This document shows, piece by piece, positions 36,201 to 48,696 of a stretch of DNA of 64,000 nt. The notes beneath the pieces are model-generated. The model was not told the origin of the DNA, searched no databases, and saw nothing but the letters and a program-made list of their open reading frames with translations. Within the stretch, counting starts at the first letter, position 1; every line of letters begins with the position of its first letter. The translations under genes and the position numbers were made by a program. Source of the DNA: Morella rubra (taxonomy: Eukaryota > Streptophyta > Magnoliopsida > Fagales > Myricaceae); NCBI GenBank assembly GCA_003952965.2, contig CM025854.1, positions 19,948,111 through 20,012,110 on the forward strand, read 5' to 3'.

Positions 36201-39200
36201 AGCCATATACCATACGCAAGCTCATGACAATACTTGACATGCATAATATATTGTCTGTTTCTATTGAAATCACCACTTTTCTCAAATATGCATAGATAAT
36301 ATCATTTCTGTTGCATTTTCTTTCGTGATTTCTCAGCAAATTTATTTGTGATGGAAAAGATTCCTTGATAAATTTGTATTTTTCGAATGAGCATACTGCA
36401 GTCACCGTGACAATAAAAGAAACCAAGTGTATGGTTCAGGACAGCATAGCGTAGAGTTCAGGAAAATGTACAGTACAAAAGGACAATATTGGACGTTCCA
36501 ATCAGAAAGTTCTGGGCATACATGATGTTTTTGTCTCTATGTTGAGAGGTCGTTCATCTCCACGTGAGACCTTAATTAAGTTTTGGGGGCAGGGCCCTTC
36601 ACCTCCGTGCGTGGTTTATGAAATCAAAGATCATAGTAGATTAAGGGTTCTTACTTGTTGGAAAAAGTATAATTTAAGAAAATAAATCTACGCCTTTGAC
36701 AACTTATAATTTTCAAATAAGTGAGAATTTAACTTTGCTAAACAGGTACATTAAATTATGTACGAAGGCAAAAAGCTGCTCATGCCTTGATTATCTAAGT
36801 TTTAAGTATGGTTTCATTCATTCTGATCATTGAACAGCCACAATTAATGAACGCAGATTCACTGTCAGAGACAAGGTGCAGCAGGTTTTATTTTCCTCGG
36901 GATGAATGCTTCTCCGAGATAAAAGCGTTAACTTTTTCAGCGAAGACCGTTTACTCCGTGTTGCGAGTACTGGTACCATCGCTAGGGACAGTGATGAGGG
37001 ATGAGGATCTTGGATTCCCTTACTTCACAGCCATTGATGCGCTTTTCACTGAAGGGGTTCGCTTGCCGTCTGAAGAGGGCCAAAAGGGGTTCCTCAGAGC
37101 CATCATGCCCAGGCTTGTGAAAACCATAGGCGAAACAGGAGGAGATGTGCTCCGCTTTGAGACCCCAGAAACTATGAGCAGTAAGAACCAAAGCCAACCA
37201 CACAGACACTTTGTCTCTCTCTATCTCTCACCCTCTGCATAATGTAATCTACGGTTTTTGGATTTGCAGGGGACAAGTTTTTTTGGTTTAGGGACGAGGA
37301 GTTTGCTCGACAGACTCTTGCTGGCCTCAACCCATATAGCATACAGTTGGTCAAGGTATGACTTGAACCACTAGCTAGCAAAGCATGAAGAACTTGAGCG
37401 CATGACGGAACGAAAGGAACAAATAATAATAACATAAAAGCAGCCATTTTTTGAGAACGGATTCTATGTAAAGATAAATTATGCGAAGTGACGATGTAAT
37501 TTAAAAATACAAATTCAACTTTTTAAGGTTGACCACGTCATTTAATGAAACAAGCCAAGATTGAACCACGTTATTTTGTCTCTCATCTCATTAAATGACG
37601 TGGCCAACCTTTAAACATTGCATTTGTAATATCTTTAAATTATAGTAGTTACATTACATGGCTTTGTACAGTTAGTCTTTGCACAGAATTTTTCTTGCCA
37701 TTTTGCTCTATAATTAATGCCTTAAACTTGCAAAAAATTGTGCAGGAATGGCCATTGAAGAGTAAACTTGACCCCGAAATCTACGGTCCACAAGAATCAG
37801 CTATCACGAGGGAAATGATTGAGGAAGAGATTGGAGGTGTAGTGACTCTTGACAAGGTTATATAGCAAAACCTATATTCATATAAACTCAATGCAGGACT
37901 GGCTATCACCCAATTGACTGGATCACAAATGAATTTGTGTTATTTGAATGTGTGCAGGCAATAAAAGAAAAGAAATTGTTTATACTAGATTACCATGATC
38001 TATTATTACCATTCGTCAGCAAAGTAAGACAGCTTGAAGGCACTACACTCTACGGTTCACGAACACTATTCTTCTTAACCAAAGACGGAACATTGAGGCC
38101 ACTAGCTATTGAACTCACTCGGCCGCCTATGGACGGAAAGCCACAGTGGAAGCAAGTTTTTAGACCTTCTTGGCATTCCACTCATGTCTGGCTCTGGAGG
38201 CTTGCTAAAACTCATGTCCTTGCCCATGACTCCGGTTTTCATCAACTCGTTAGTCACTGGTATGTTCTGAGTTTAACTTGATTGATTTGTTCTTGAGATA
38301 CGGCTACGGGGAACTTGCATCAGATAAACGTACTGATCACAGGGTAAAGTTGGGTCATTATAAAGGAAAAAATATATTTTTTCCTTTTTTTGAGACCTAC
38401 ATCAATAATTTGTTATAAAATTTCTGCTAAAGCAGGAAAGATTATCATATATGAATCAAACTTATATATATATTGTCATGGTGTGCATTAATTTAGACAT
38501 CTATTTTAATTTTAAGCCATATTCATGTCGAGAAAAATCGTTTGTCCTCTGTTACAGGCTAAGAACTCACTGCGTGACAGAACCTTATGTAATTGCAACA
38601 AATAGGCAACTTAGTGTGATGCACCCAATCTACCGACTGTTGCACCCTCATTTCCGTTATACAATGGAGATCAATGCTCTTGCTCGGGAAGCTCTTATCA
38701 ATGCAGATGGCACAATTGAGTCCTCTTTCACACCTGGCAAGTATTCTATGGAGCTTTGCTCCGTTGCCTATGATCTCCTGTGGCGGTTCGACCACCAGGC
38801 ACTGCCTGCTGACCTAATTAGCAGGTAATTTTCTAGTGATTTTTTTCCGCCCTTATCAGTCTCCAGCTTCTCGGTAATCAAACAGGACTATGGCTAGATG
38901 TGTTACCCAATGTTGAATTCTCCCCGCTCAGCTGGGAAATATATAATAAAATTTTTCTAAGTTCACCTCCTGGTTCTGTTATGTTTAGGGGTATGGCTGT
39001 TGAGGATCCAACTGCTCCCCATGGCCTAAAGTTGACAATTGAAGATTACCCTTTTGCCAATGATGGTCTGATCCTCTGGGATGCCATCAAACAATGGGTA
39101 ACTGACTATGTCAACCACTACTACCCAAACCTAGACTTGTAGAGGCTGATCAAGAGCTCCAAGCATGGTGGACAGAGATTCGAACTGTAGGGCACGCTGA

Positions 39201-39746
39201 CAAGAAGGACGAACCATGGTGGCCTGCCCTCAAGACCCCTCAAGACCTAATCGACATCCTCACAACAATCACATGGGTGACTTCTGGGCACCATGCAGCT
39301 GCGAACTTCGGACAATATGCTTACGGGGGTTACTTTCCGAACCGGCCTACAATTGCTAGAACCAACATGCCCACGGAAGACCCTACTGAAGAGGAATGGG
39401 AAAAGTTTATGAAAAAACCTGAGCATGCACTGCTGCAATGCTTCCCTTCACAGCTTCAAGCTACAAGAGTGATGGCTGTTTTGGACATATTATCCAATCA
39501 TTCACCGGACGAGGAGTATCTTGGGGAGGAGATGGAGCCATCATGGGCCAAAGATCCGGTCATCAAGGCAGCTTTTGAGCTGTTTCAGGGGAGATTGAAG
39601 GAGCTTGAGGGATAATTGATGAAAGGAATTCCAACACTATTTTGGGAAATAGAGTAGGAGCTGGGGTTGTCCCGTACGAGCTTTTGAAGCCATTTTCGAA
39701 GCCTGGGGTGACTGGAAAAGGAGTTCCATATAGCATCTCCATTTGA
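33292..39746 (+). CDS. Type-2 13-lipoxygenase, chloroplast (LOX-b), nine exons, frame breaks in exons 1 and 9
   Basis: A close paralogue of LOX-a on the same strand with the same exon plan: 33292-33658, 35316-35584, 35879-36116, 36857-37180, 37270-37355, 37746-37856, 37958-38259, 38558-38824, 38989-39746. The protein starts [17 protein letters not shown] (transit-like). The PLAT domain, [18 protein letters not shown] and the C-terminal SISI are all present, as are GT/AG borders. As written, exon 1 lacks two bases near 33358 (stop at 33373-33375) and one near 33438. Exon 9 lacks one G near 39139 (TAG follows) and one A near 39612. Coding length is 2722 nt; adding these five bases gives 2727, 909 codons. 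Exon 9 then equals LOX-a in length (760). This is either decay or sequence error. Plastid fatty acid 13-oxygenation is inferred from the family. Confidence 0.87.
33851..33938. repeat. Perfect-type hairpin in LOX-b intron 1
   Basis: The arms are about 39-43 nt (GTCTACGTACTTTTCTTTTT... at the left, with its complement ending AAAAGTAGAC at the right) around an AAAAAA loop. There is only a 4-bp bulge and one mismatch. It is absent from LOX-c intron 1, which holds a different insertion. Confidence 0.8.
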
Positions 39747-41085
39747 CTTTAAACTGTATGTGTTGTGCGTGGTTTCAAACTCGGTTTCGGTCTCTTGTTC
39801 CAAAGTTTAGTCCTTACATAACCCAGATGCCTATATGTACTGTTTAGTTATAGATATGCAGGTGCATGGTTTGGGTATAGCCCATAATTAAGGCTCTAAT
39901 AAAAATTAATATTGACCATTAATTAGCTAAACAAAAACTATCCTTTTGGTAATATATATCTGCTGGTTCAGAATGTTGAAAGTTAAACTCGATTTAGGCC
40001 CAGTATTTACTCCAAACTTAGTCTTAGCTTGTTCGAGGATGAACCTCTTCTAGAGAGTTCTACAAATCTCTAGAGGAAAAGAAGAGAAATCAATATTTTT
40101 TTCAAAAAGTTATATAGAGCTCTAGATAAAGGTAGAGCAACCACTTCTCTGGAGAATTCTATAAATCTCTAAAGCATGGAAGATCAAGCACTCTCAAAAA
40201 AATTCAGGATTAGTCATCCTCTTGTTCCATGGCATCATTTGTTCTGGTTCAAAGATAACATTCCTCGGTTATCTTTTATCCTTTGGCTTGCTATTAAGGA
40301 GAGGCTGTCAACTCAGTCTCGTTTGAAAGCTTTTGGTGTCCTCAGTGATAGAACCTGTGTTTTCTATGGTGTTGCAGTGGAGGATTTCAACCATCTTTTC
40401 TTTGACTGCCCTTTCTCTTTGCAACTGTCTATGGAATATGGAAGGAACATAACTAGAGGATGTATTGCAAGAAGAAACGCATGTTGGTGGATGTGCTTGC
40501 TGAAGTTGTTTGCAATGTTAAGGATATAGTTGCCTTGTGCAGGTTTCCCCACACCCCTGTTAACTTGAAGTTAGCCCACAACGGAATATTTGTCTCTAAT
40601 TGGCAATGTGACTTTAATATATTTTCGCATCTGTTACTCTATTTTTGTGTTCTGAGACCTTCATTGGTTAGTGCTCTTTTTGTATCTAAGGGCTAGGCCC
40701 TTTGTTTGGTTCTTTTGGAATAGACTTAATGTTTACCCAAAAAAAAAAAAAAAATTCTATGAAAATATCTTAGAGTGAAGTAGAAGTGCCTTTTCTAGAA
40801 AGTCCTACAAAATACCTAGAAAATGTAATCAATGTTTAGAGTCTCTCTAGAAAGTACCATATAAATATCTAAATATTTTTGATGAAATGTATGGCTAGGA
40901 TTGAATTTGTAAGCCTATATAAAGGGTGGAGTCCCACTATTTTTACAAGTCAATACAAGGCAAAAACCCAAATTTGAGAAATTGAAGTATGTTCTTCCAT
41001 ATTCCTCTCACTACCTCTTCTACAAAATTTACTTTGCCTTAAACCCTTACTCTCTTTGTGTTGTAAATTCCTCTACCAACACAGA
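39747..41085 (+). repeat. Intergenic DNA with a probable solo LTR, split by a LINE piece
   Basis: On both sides of the LINE insertion short repeats recur of the type CTCTAGAGAGTTCTACAAAT / TTCTATAAATCTCTAAAG / CTAGAAAGTCCTACAAAATA. The right part has a promoter-like CCTATATAAAGG near 40915 and ends ...CTCTACCAACA near 41082. This looks like an LTR, but the matching ends and target duplication were not found. Confidence 0.35.
40169..40755 (+). mobile_element. 5'-truncated LINE fragment with zf-RVT domain
   Basis: The frame 40176-40529 reads WHHLFWFKDNIPRLSFILWL, AIKERLSTQSRLKAFGV and FNHLFFDCPFS, the zf-RVT region at the C-terminal end of plant LINE reverse transcriptases. One zinc-finger Cys is changed (CVFYG for CVLC). 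The tail ends in a poly-A run at 40739-40755. A decayed duplication (TTCTATAAATCTCTAAAG before, TTCTATGAAAATATCTTAG after) may be the target site. It is dead on arrival, as is usual for 5'-truncated LINEs. Confidence 0.75.
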
Positions 41086-41966
41086 AGATTATGCGACGTC
41101 TTTTTATTGACCAAATGGATCAAATATTTTATCTCAAAGCATTAGTAAATTACAAAAGCCTTACATGTAAGGGGGTAATGGGCCACAGGCTCTTCGTAAA
41201 GTTTGAGTCCAAATTTCGTGCTCTCAGCCTAGATCCACTTTCTTTCACGGATGCCACAGCTGGCATGATCAGCACCGTTTATTCAAAGCCTCCGCTATAG
41301 GTGTATAAAATAACTAAAACCATATGGCCCATTGGCCTCAGCTATATTATTGAATTAGACCAATTCCAAAAGAAAGCGATGGCAGATTAGTACAATTGAT
41401 TAGTCAAGTTTGGATTAATTGCCTTGACATTTAGTACATAAGAGGAACTAAATGCTCGTCCTATTTACTTATTGAGGAAATTCGGAGACCAATGTGCTGA
41501 ATGCTTGGGATATCTTTTCAATCTGTGCTTATAGTCAACAGAAGTGATTCCATTCAAAATTGTCCAACAAGGACCATGCTAAATATCCCTTCATGTTTAC
41601 TCCATCCCTATTGGAAAAACAAAACAAATGTCAATGAGAGAGAGAGAGAGAGAGTACTCTCTTACTTGATTGCCCTGCAAAGATACCGAAGATGGTTGTA
41701 ATAGCACTCAATTCTTTGGTTGTCGACGAGAGCTTCCTTAAGTGACATGGTGGCATTATTGAACTCATCAATTTCTACAATATACTTGCATTTTAGATTC
41801 AAATAGACATGACCTAAAATAACCCAATCTTTTATTCAAATTTTCAATTGACATTCTGCAAAAATAATTGAGAATGTAGAGGAAATTACGATTCTAGGTG
41901 ATCTAAATCAGTGGATTATGGTACTTCTTCTTTGTATAAGCAAAAGATTTCGAATTCCTCGAGGAT
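41086..41966. other. Intergenic DNA without a recognised gene
   Basis: AT-rich, with a GA microsatellite near 41637-41654. The frame at 41091-41300 has no family motif. Confidence 0.5.
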
Positions 41967-41976
41967 AAATATGGAG

Positions 41977-43032
41977 ATTGGCGACAATTAATGCATTTGC
42001 CTGATATTGCTCAACCAAGAATCAGATCAGTTGTGGGGAATGGTGAATGCCCTTCTATTTGGTTTGACAATTGGCACCCGGTGGGCCCACTTTATAGAAG
42101 AACCACTATGGAGTTGATTAGGAATTCAGAACGTGGACCTTCGGCCATGGTGAAGGAGATTGTATCAGGCACAGCTTGGAGATGGCCTGCTTCGGCATTT
42201 TGGAGAGATATTGAGATATTTCATCCTTGGCCAAATAGAGCAGATCGCTTTTTGTGGCTCTCTAGCCCAAATGGTGAAGTTTTCTGTTGCTTATGCTTAC
42301 TCCTCTCTTAAACCCTCTCAATGTAAGGTTCCTTGGTATGATATTATCTGGGGTCCTAGCCATATTCCTAGATTTTCGTTCATTGTTTGGCTGACTCTAA
42401 AGGAAAGATTGACCACAAAGATGTATTTGAGGTCAAGGGGATTGGGGATTGACAATCGTTGTGTCTTGTGTAGTGATGGAGAGGAGGATGATGAACACTT
42501 ATTTTTAAGTGCCTTTTCTCTCAACGAATATGGATTATCCTTTTGGACAGATGTGGTGTTGAAAGGAATCTGGTTGTTTGGAAGGATGTTGTGGGCTGGA
42601 TGTCAAGGAGGGTGAAAGGCAAGTCTTTATCGGCTCGAATTATGAGAACTATGTTCGCAGCAACTATTTATTACATTTGGAGGGAAAGGAATAGCAGAGT
42701 TTTTACTGGAGCATCGAGACATTTATACCTTGCATTTTCTGATATCACTTCTGCAGTTTTGGCAAGGATAGGTATCCTTAGTAGTTTTGGAAGGTCCAAC
42801 ACCAACCTTCAGCTTATATGGAATTGGCACATATCTGATGATGTCTTTCAGCCTCAGTTGGATAGTTGATTTTCTTTATTAGCTTTATACTTAGATAATC
42901 TTAGTCTTGTTTTACACCTCTTGTGGAGTGCTTGAGTTTTTACCTTTTTTTTTTTTTTTTTTTATTCCGGGCTATGCCCCTTTTTTTGTACAGTTCTTTG
43001 GGAAATTAATACACTTACCAACTACCAAAAAA
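41977..43032 (+). mobile_element. Second 5'-truncated LINE fragment, with target duplication
   Basis: The frames read MHLPDIAQPRIRSVVGNGEC, SIWFDNWHPVGPL, then in another frame VPWYDIIWGPSHIPRFSFIV, LKERLTTKMYLRSRGLGIDN, CVLCSDGEEDDEHLF, and finally MFAATIYYIWRERNSRVF. These are the reverse transcriptase C-terminus, zf-RVT and tail of a plant LINE. The frame changes near 42290 and 42550 show decay. A poly-T tract lies near 42942 and the 3' end is poly-A. AAATATGGAG flanks both sides (41967-41976 and 43033-43042), a good target-site duplication. The family is the same as the fragment at 40169. Confidence 0.85.
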
Positions 43033-43042
43033 AAATATGGAG

Positions 43043-43854
43043 CTATTATAAAGCAGCCTATGATTTAAATAAAGTAAAAAGTCAATAAAAAAAAAATTAT
43101 GAAACCCTCATCTTTTGTGTGCACTGGATGTCTACAAATTTGGGAAGAAAATGACTAAGGAAATTGGCTTGTTTTGCACTCAAACAGCTATGTGGTTTAC
43201 TTTAAGAGCACTCGCACCTTTGGACCAATTGGGATGCCATTTCGCTCACGTGCCATGCAGAACAAAATGGAGTATATATGGTGTACAAGTTAGTGTCGAA
43301 TTCAATTGGCAAACAGAAATTGACCTTTCTTCAAGGTATCTGATTTCTATTAACTTGAAAAATTAACACGAGAATCTGTCAAGAAGCTAGCTCTTCCAGC
43401 ACTAGGCTCATGATGAGGTGCATATATAAGTAGCATAATAAGCAGTGTAGTAGTTTAGTCCAATATAGTCAAATGACCCTTTTACTAGCTAGCCTGGATT
43501 GCTTTTTGGTGAATTTGGGTAATTTGTCTCCAACTAGAAATCGGATCTTATGTGGATAAACACCATTTATCAAGGGGTCCATTAACCTGCAATAATGAAT
43601 TGGTTTTAGAAATTTCGGTATGGGTTACGGGACACAATCTTGATGCATGGTCTGATCCTATTAGAAGGCGTATATTAATTAATTTTAATAGTTCAATAAT
43701 ACAATATGATGAAATCGATAGTTTGCCAAATATGACATTGAGTCTATAGTTTGAGAGCGCATAACAAAGTTTCCCCAAAATGAAGCAGGTTTCACCATCT
43801 AATCCTAAAATCAAGGCTTCGTAGTGCAGCATTACGATTATGTCTCGCATTAGA
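43043..43854. other. Intergenic DNA, perhaps with intron remains of the adjacent GH1 piece
   Basis: No gene is recognised. Minus-strand frames run on from the beta-glucosidase piece but lose its motifs after about 43855, so this may be former GH1 intron sequence. Confidence 0.4.
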
Positions 43855-44264
43855 TTAGGGCACCACCCAGCCTGTCTCAAGGGATATCCCAATTGTGATT
43901 TTTTGTCTTCCCTGCACATAACCATTGCAGCATTGGGTGAAGACGTGATATATCCTTGAGATTTCTTTTTGAGTTTTTCTAAGTATAAAGCATTTTGGTT
44001 TTGGAACCTGGAATTTGTGCTTGTACAGTTTAACAGCAGCTGCATGAGCAAGAAGCTGGTGGAGTATGACCAGATATGGCTCTGTCCCGGAGTCTCCATC
44101 GATGCAATTCAGGTTTTGCCGATCTAAACATCGACCTGGTGGTGAAGACCCAAATACGTAACCACTTACACTGTAGCTAGTTGGCACGTTAAGTGTCATC
44201 CAGTACTTCACTCGATCAGCAAATTCCTTGAAGCAAACCTCATAATAGTCTCGAAAATCATCCC
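43855..44264 (-). pseudogene. GH1 beta-glucosidase gene fragment
   Basis: On the minus strand the reading DDFRDYYEVCFKEFADRVKY, then SGYVFGSSPPGRC, GDSGTEPYLVILHQLLAHAA and VKLYKHKFQ is the plant GH1 beta-glucosidase block just past the middle of the N-terminal half. The usual acid/base motif TLNEP is changed to TLNVP, so the catalytic Glu is missing. A further piece (KITIGISLETGWVVP) resembles the following GKIGITL..HW.VP segment in another frame. It covers about one exon and part of the next. It is cut where the duplicated LOX-c upstream region begins (44266). GH1 enzymes release aglycones from glucosides; this piece has no function. Confidence 0.78.
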
Positions 44265-45579
44265 TTGTAGATTTTGAATTCATAGAGTTGTAATTGGGAG
44301 TAAACATGACCTATTCTCACCCCTCTAAGCGTTGTTCGGGACATCTAAATTGGGTTTTTTCAAAGACAATAATTAATCAACATGCATGATATTGATGAGT
44401 AATCACTACAACAAATTTGAATTTTTGGGACGCCAAAAAATCAGTCCTGAAAAAAAACTTTTTGTGACAGTTTTGAACCTTTTTAGGATAGAATTGCCTA
44501 TCCAAAAAAAAAAAGGGTTAATTATTTGGAGATTCCGTCCCAAAAAAAATCTTGTTTTAGGGACAGATCCGTCCGTTCTGAAAGAATCATTCGAATGATA
44601 AACTCTACGTTCGAACTAAAGGGCATTATTTTAAAAACTTTCAATGAACATTACCTGTTCTAAAGCAAAATTTAATTTTCGTTCGAAATTAAATAGTAGT
44701 TTGAACGGAACAAAATCTTTTTGGGACGATGGTTCGTGTCCCCAAAAACCATCAGTCGTTCGAACGCTACTTTTCTACCTACCCCATAAATGCAAGTCCA
44801 ATCACCATTAATTTTATATTTTTTTAATTACCATTCAACGCTTAATGTTATACGTTCCAATGATTATTTGACGGTTAGATATAAAAAGTTGGTTAAATGG
44901 TTTCCAATGATTTTTTCCTATTATCATCCGAATATTAGAACACCCGAGCCTCATTTCCTCCCATTTCCATTTCCACGTATCTCTCTCTCTCTCTCAAATT
45001 CTCTTAACTCTTCTTAATCTCCATTGCCATTTTCAGTTCGTGGATTGCATCCTTTCTAGTCCTACACACTCAAGTACATTTTGTAGTGCATTTTAACCGA
45101 TTAAAACGTGTTTTTCTAAGTTTTTTGGTTGATTTTGCGTATTGAATTTGACTTTGAATATGTTAATAAACTTGTAAAATATTATGCATGTTGATGATGA
45201 ATGTGGGTGTTTGTAGTTAGTTTAGGATTATTTTTTTTATTGATTTTGACATAGAAAAGTATAGATTTAAGGATTTTCAATATGACTCAGTTGACTTGGC
45301 CATGACCGTTTTCGAGCTACAATCGTTTGAACGAAATTGCTTAGTTTTGTATCCATTTGAACGTGTTATATTTCTTTTGATGGTTAGATATTTATGTTTG
45401 TTCTATATCTGTTCGATGCGTAGTTTCTTTACACGTTCGAAATTAATATTCTGTTCGATGTTTCTAATTTCTATTCTACATCCGTTCAATGCTTCATTGT
45501 ATTCTGTTCAAACGTATATTTGTTATATGTTCTTTAGGTGTTTTAACGTATTTTTTTTCGTTTTTTAGATTAACTTAAA

Positions 45580-46648
45580 ATGCCAAAACATTCGAGAGCG
45601 TCTTCCTCTTCTTTCACACAACAAAGACACTGACAACAGTTGAGAGGCAAACGATTATTTTTATGCACAGTAGTGGCAGAGAGGCCGGTTAGCACATACG
45701 ACTTCTCAGAGTTTTAGTTCGAAGGGTCACATGATTGGACGAGATATTCACCAATTATGGTTTGGACTGTGTGCTCTTGGAGGAGCCCGCCGTAACAAAT
45801 ATGGTCAAAGAGTTTTACACAGCGCTGCAAAATGTCGATACCTACAGGATGAGTGGCAGGTCTACATCTGTGGACGGCCGATCAGGATCTCCCCCGATAG
45901 GCTCTCCACCTACTTGTGCATTCCAAGGCAAGTGGGTGCCTTTCCTGCTGTGGAGCCTGCTACGACTTTGTCACCAGAAGAAATCTTTAAATTGATGACT
46001 GGGGAGGACCAGTATTTAGTGCAATCATCAGTTTCGCAGAGCGCCTTGCCCGCCTTTTGGAGGATTTTCCACCTCATAGTAAGCCACAACATCTTCCTAA
46101 AGCAACATCACACAGAGTGCAAAATGAGATTGCACAAGTGATGTTGATGTTGGCTCGTCTCGCGCAGTTCGACTTCCTGCTCTTCATCTTCCAAACCATG
46201 AGGACTGAGGCTCAGTCAACGAGCAAAGAGGGCCTACCATACGGAAACATGTTGACCTAGTTGATTATGGATGACAGGGTAGGTGCCAGACGTTATGTGG
46301 ATTTCGATGCAGCTCAGGCCCATCAATAGTGTGACTTGTCGGCATTCGATGGAGCATGGATCGAGGTCACAACATTCTCCAGCTGTATCGCAGCGTTCGG
46401 GTTGTATGACCCGGGCTATGCAAGAGACCTGGCTTTGCTAAAGATGGAGCGCAGCATTGTACACACACTGGAGACGACCATCACTCTCATCATCAACAGT
46501 TTGGCTACTATGGAGAAGAGACTCGAGAAGATTGAGTCGATGCAGCTGGAGTTGAAGAAGGCAAATGACGAGGGTGAAAGACATCATGCAGAGGATAGCT
46601 GATGTTGAGGGTGACGTGGCGCAGGAGCTGAAGGAGATGGCCCCATAA
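45580..46648 (+). pseudogene. Eroded plant-transposon protein ORF (Transposase_32-like) in CACTA-C
   Basis: Frames in order read YGLDCVLLEEPAVTNMVKEF, YICGRPIRISPDRLSTYLCI, then a Pro/Phe block (SALPAFWRIFHLIVSHNIFL), MRTEAQSTSKEGLPYGNMLT, and a coiled-coil-like end rich in Lys/Glu (KMERSIVHTLETTITLIINS..., MEKRLEKIESMQLELKKAND). The layout VKEFY, then GxxIxxSPDxLxxxL, then LPYGxxLT resembles the putative plant transposon protein domain (PF20167). A similar ORF occurs in the CACTA at 57759. Several frameshifts break it. Its role in transposition is not established. Confidence 0.5.
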
Positions 46649-46969
46649 TTTCTTTATAGTATTTGTCATGTATTTAGGTTTTTTTTTTAGACATTCGAGC
46701 AGTTATGTTTGTACATATTATATTATTTGTGCATGATGATCTAATTTATTTTTTGGCTAAGGGAATCTCATTTTTTTCAATAAGTAAATTAATATTAAAA
46801 ATAAAATCACACTAAAAATTAAGTAATAATAAATTTATTTCCGTTCTAACCATATAAATCGTTAGAACAGTTACGACATTATATAACTGTTAGAACGTTA
46901 GAACGTAAAAACAGTAAATCAAATAAAATTATAAAATGAATTAAAAATAAAAAGGAATAAAATTAATAA

Positions 46970-47720
46970 AAATCAAATATTTACATATAGTACCTTATAC
47001 ATATTATATAATAGTACCTTATACATTTAATATATAGTATTATACATATTATGTAATAGTACCTATATACATATTATATATGTAATATATAGTATCTTAT
47101 ACTTACTATATATGTAATAGTACCTTGTACATATTATACATGTTATATATGTAATATAATACTTATACAATTATTATAGTACCTTATACATATTGTTTAA
47201 TAGTTCCTTATACATATTATATAATAGTACCTTGTACATATTACTTAATATATAGTACCTTATACATATAATAATAGTACCTTATAATACATGTTATATA
47301 TGTAATATATAGTACCTTGTACATATTATTTAATATATAGTACATTACACATATTGTTTAATAGTACCTTATACATATTACTTAATATATAGTACCTTAT
47401 ATATTATTAATAGTACTTGTACATATTACTTAATATATAATACCTTATACATATTATATAATAGTACCTTGTACATATTATGTAATAGTACCCTTATACA
47501 TTTTATGTATGTAATATATAGTACCTTATACATATATGTAATATATAATACCTTATACCTTACCCTATATATGTACCTTATACCTTACCTTACGTATACG
47601 TAATATATAGTATCTTATACCTTACCTTACATATACGTAATATATAGTACCTTCTACCATTCATTTATATATGTAATATATAGTACCCTATACCCTACTT
47701 TATATATGTAATAATACCTA
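46970..47720. repeat. AT-rich minisatellite, TAGTACCTTATACATATTAT units
   Basis: About 750 bp of irregular tandem units around TAGTACCTTATACATATTAT, with variants such as TAGTACCTTGTACATATTA and TAATATATAGTACC. Units vary in length (about 20-35 bp). It sits between the eroded ORF and the foldback in CACTA-C and has no coding content. Confidence 0.85.
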
Positions 47721-48696
47721 ATACATTTCAATTATTCCATAAACATTCAAACATATAACTACAGGTCAAACTATAAATAACATGAAACGACGTCGCATCA
47801 ACTATAAAAAAAATGTTCAAATGTTACTTTGATAACCGTTAGAACGATGTTGAAAACTAAGACGATGTTGTTTAGATAGAAAAGGAATCGAACAGTAGTT
47901 TAAGTGCCTTTTTTTCCGCCTCTTTTCGGCGTACCGTTGTAACGCAAAAGTAAAATTTGAACGAACGCTAAAAAGCATGAAACGACGTTGTTTCATTTTC
48001 TAAAATACGTTCGAACGCAGTTTCAATAAACGTAAGAATGATTTTGGAAACTAATGATTGGTTCAGATAACAAAGAAGTGTTCGAGCGTTTGAAAAATGA
48101 GTTCGAACGATAGTTTAAGCTCGCTTTTTTCCTGCCCATTTTTTTGACTAAACGTTCTAACGTAGAAAAAAACGTTAGAAAGGAAATCACAAACTCAAAT
48201 ACCACAGATTCGACCATAAGACCTCATTTCACCTAAAATTACAAAACGCCACAAATTCGCCAAGGTTTGTTTCTTATATCGAAATCTTACGTTTTTTGTC
48301 TTATTGTTGTAGGAAAATACTCAAATGGAGCTTCTTTGTGTTTTAGAGGTAAGATTTATTATCTTTATCAATGAATTTCTTAGTTTTTTAGTTAAAGATT
48401 TTTTGTTTTTGTGATTTGGATTTGTGGATGAAATTTATGTTTAAATCCTTATAGTTAGTTTCATACATGTTTAGGGGTGTTGAATGCATGTTTTAGGAGT
48501 AAAAAAATATGTTTTTGGGATTGATTGGGAGATTTTAGGTCGTGTTTATTGTGGGTTTTACGTAGTGTTCGAACACTGTAAAAGTTTTCGTTCGAACGAA
48601 TTGCTAAAATTGTTCATTTACAGGGATGAAAAATACGTTCGAACGATAAATTTATACCGTTAGAGCGTATTGTAGTCGTTCGAACATTTTCGAGCG

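Noticed and set aside
46970..47720. Possible CRISPR-like array
   Set aside because: Units are irregular, AT-rich and without unique equal-length spacers, and the DNA is plant nuclear. It is a minisatellite.
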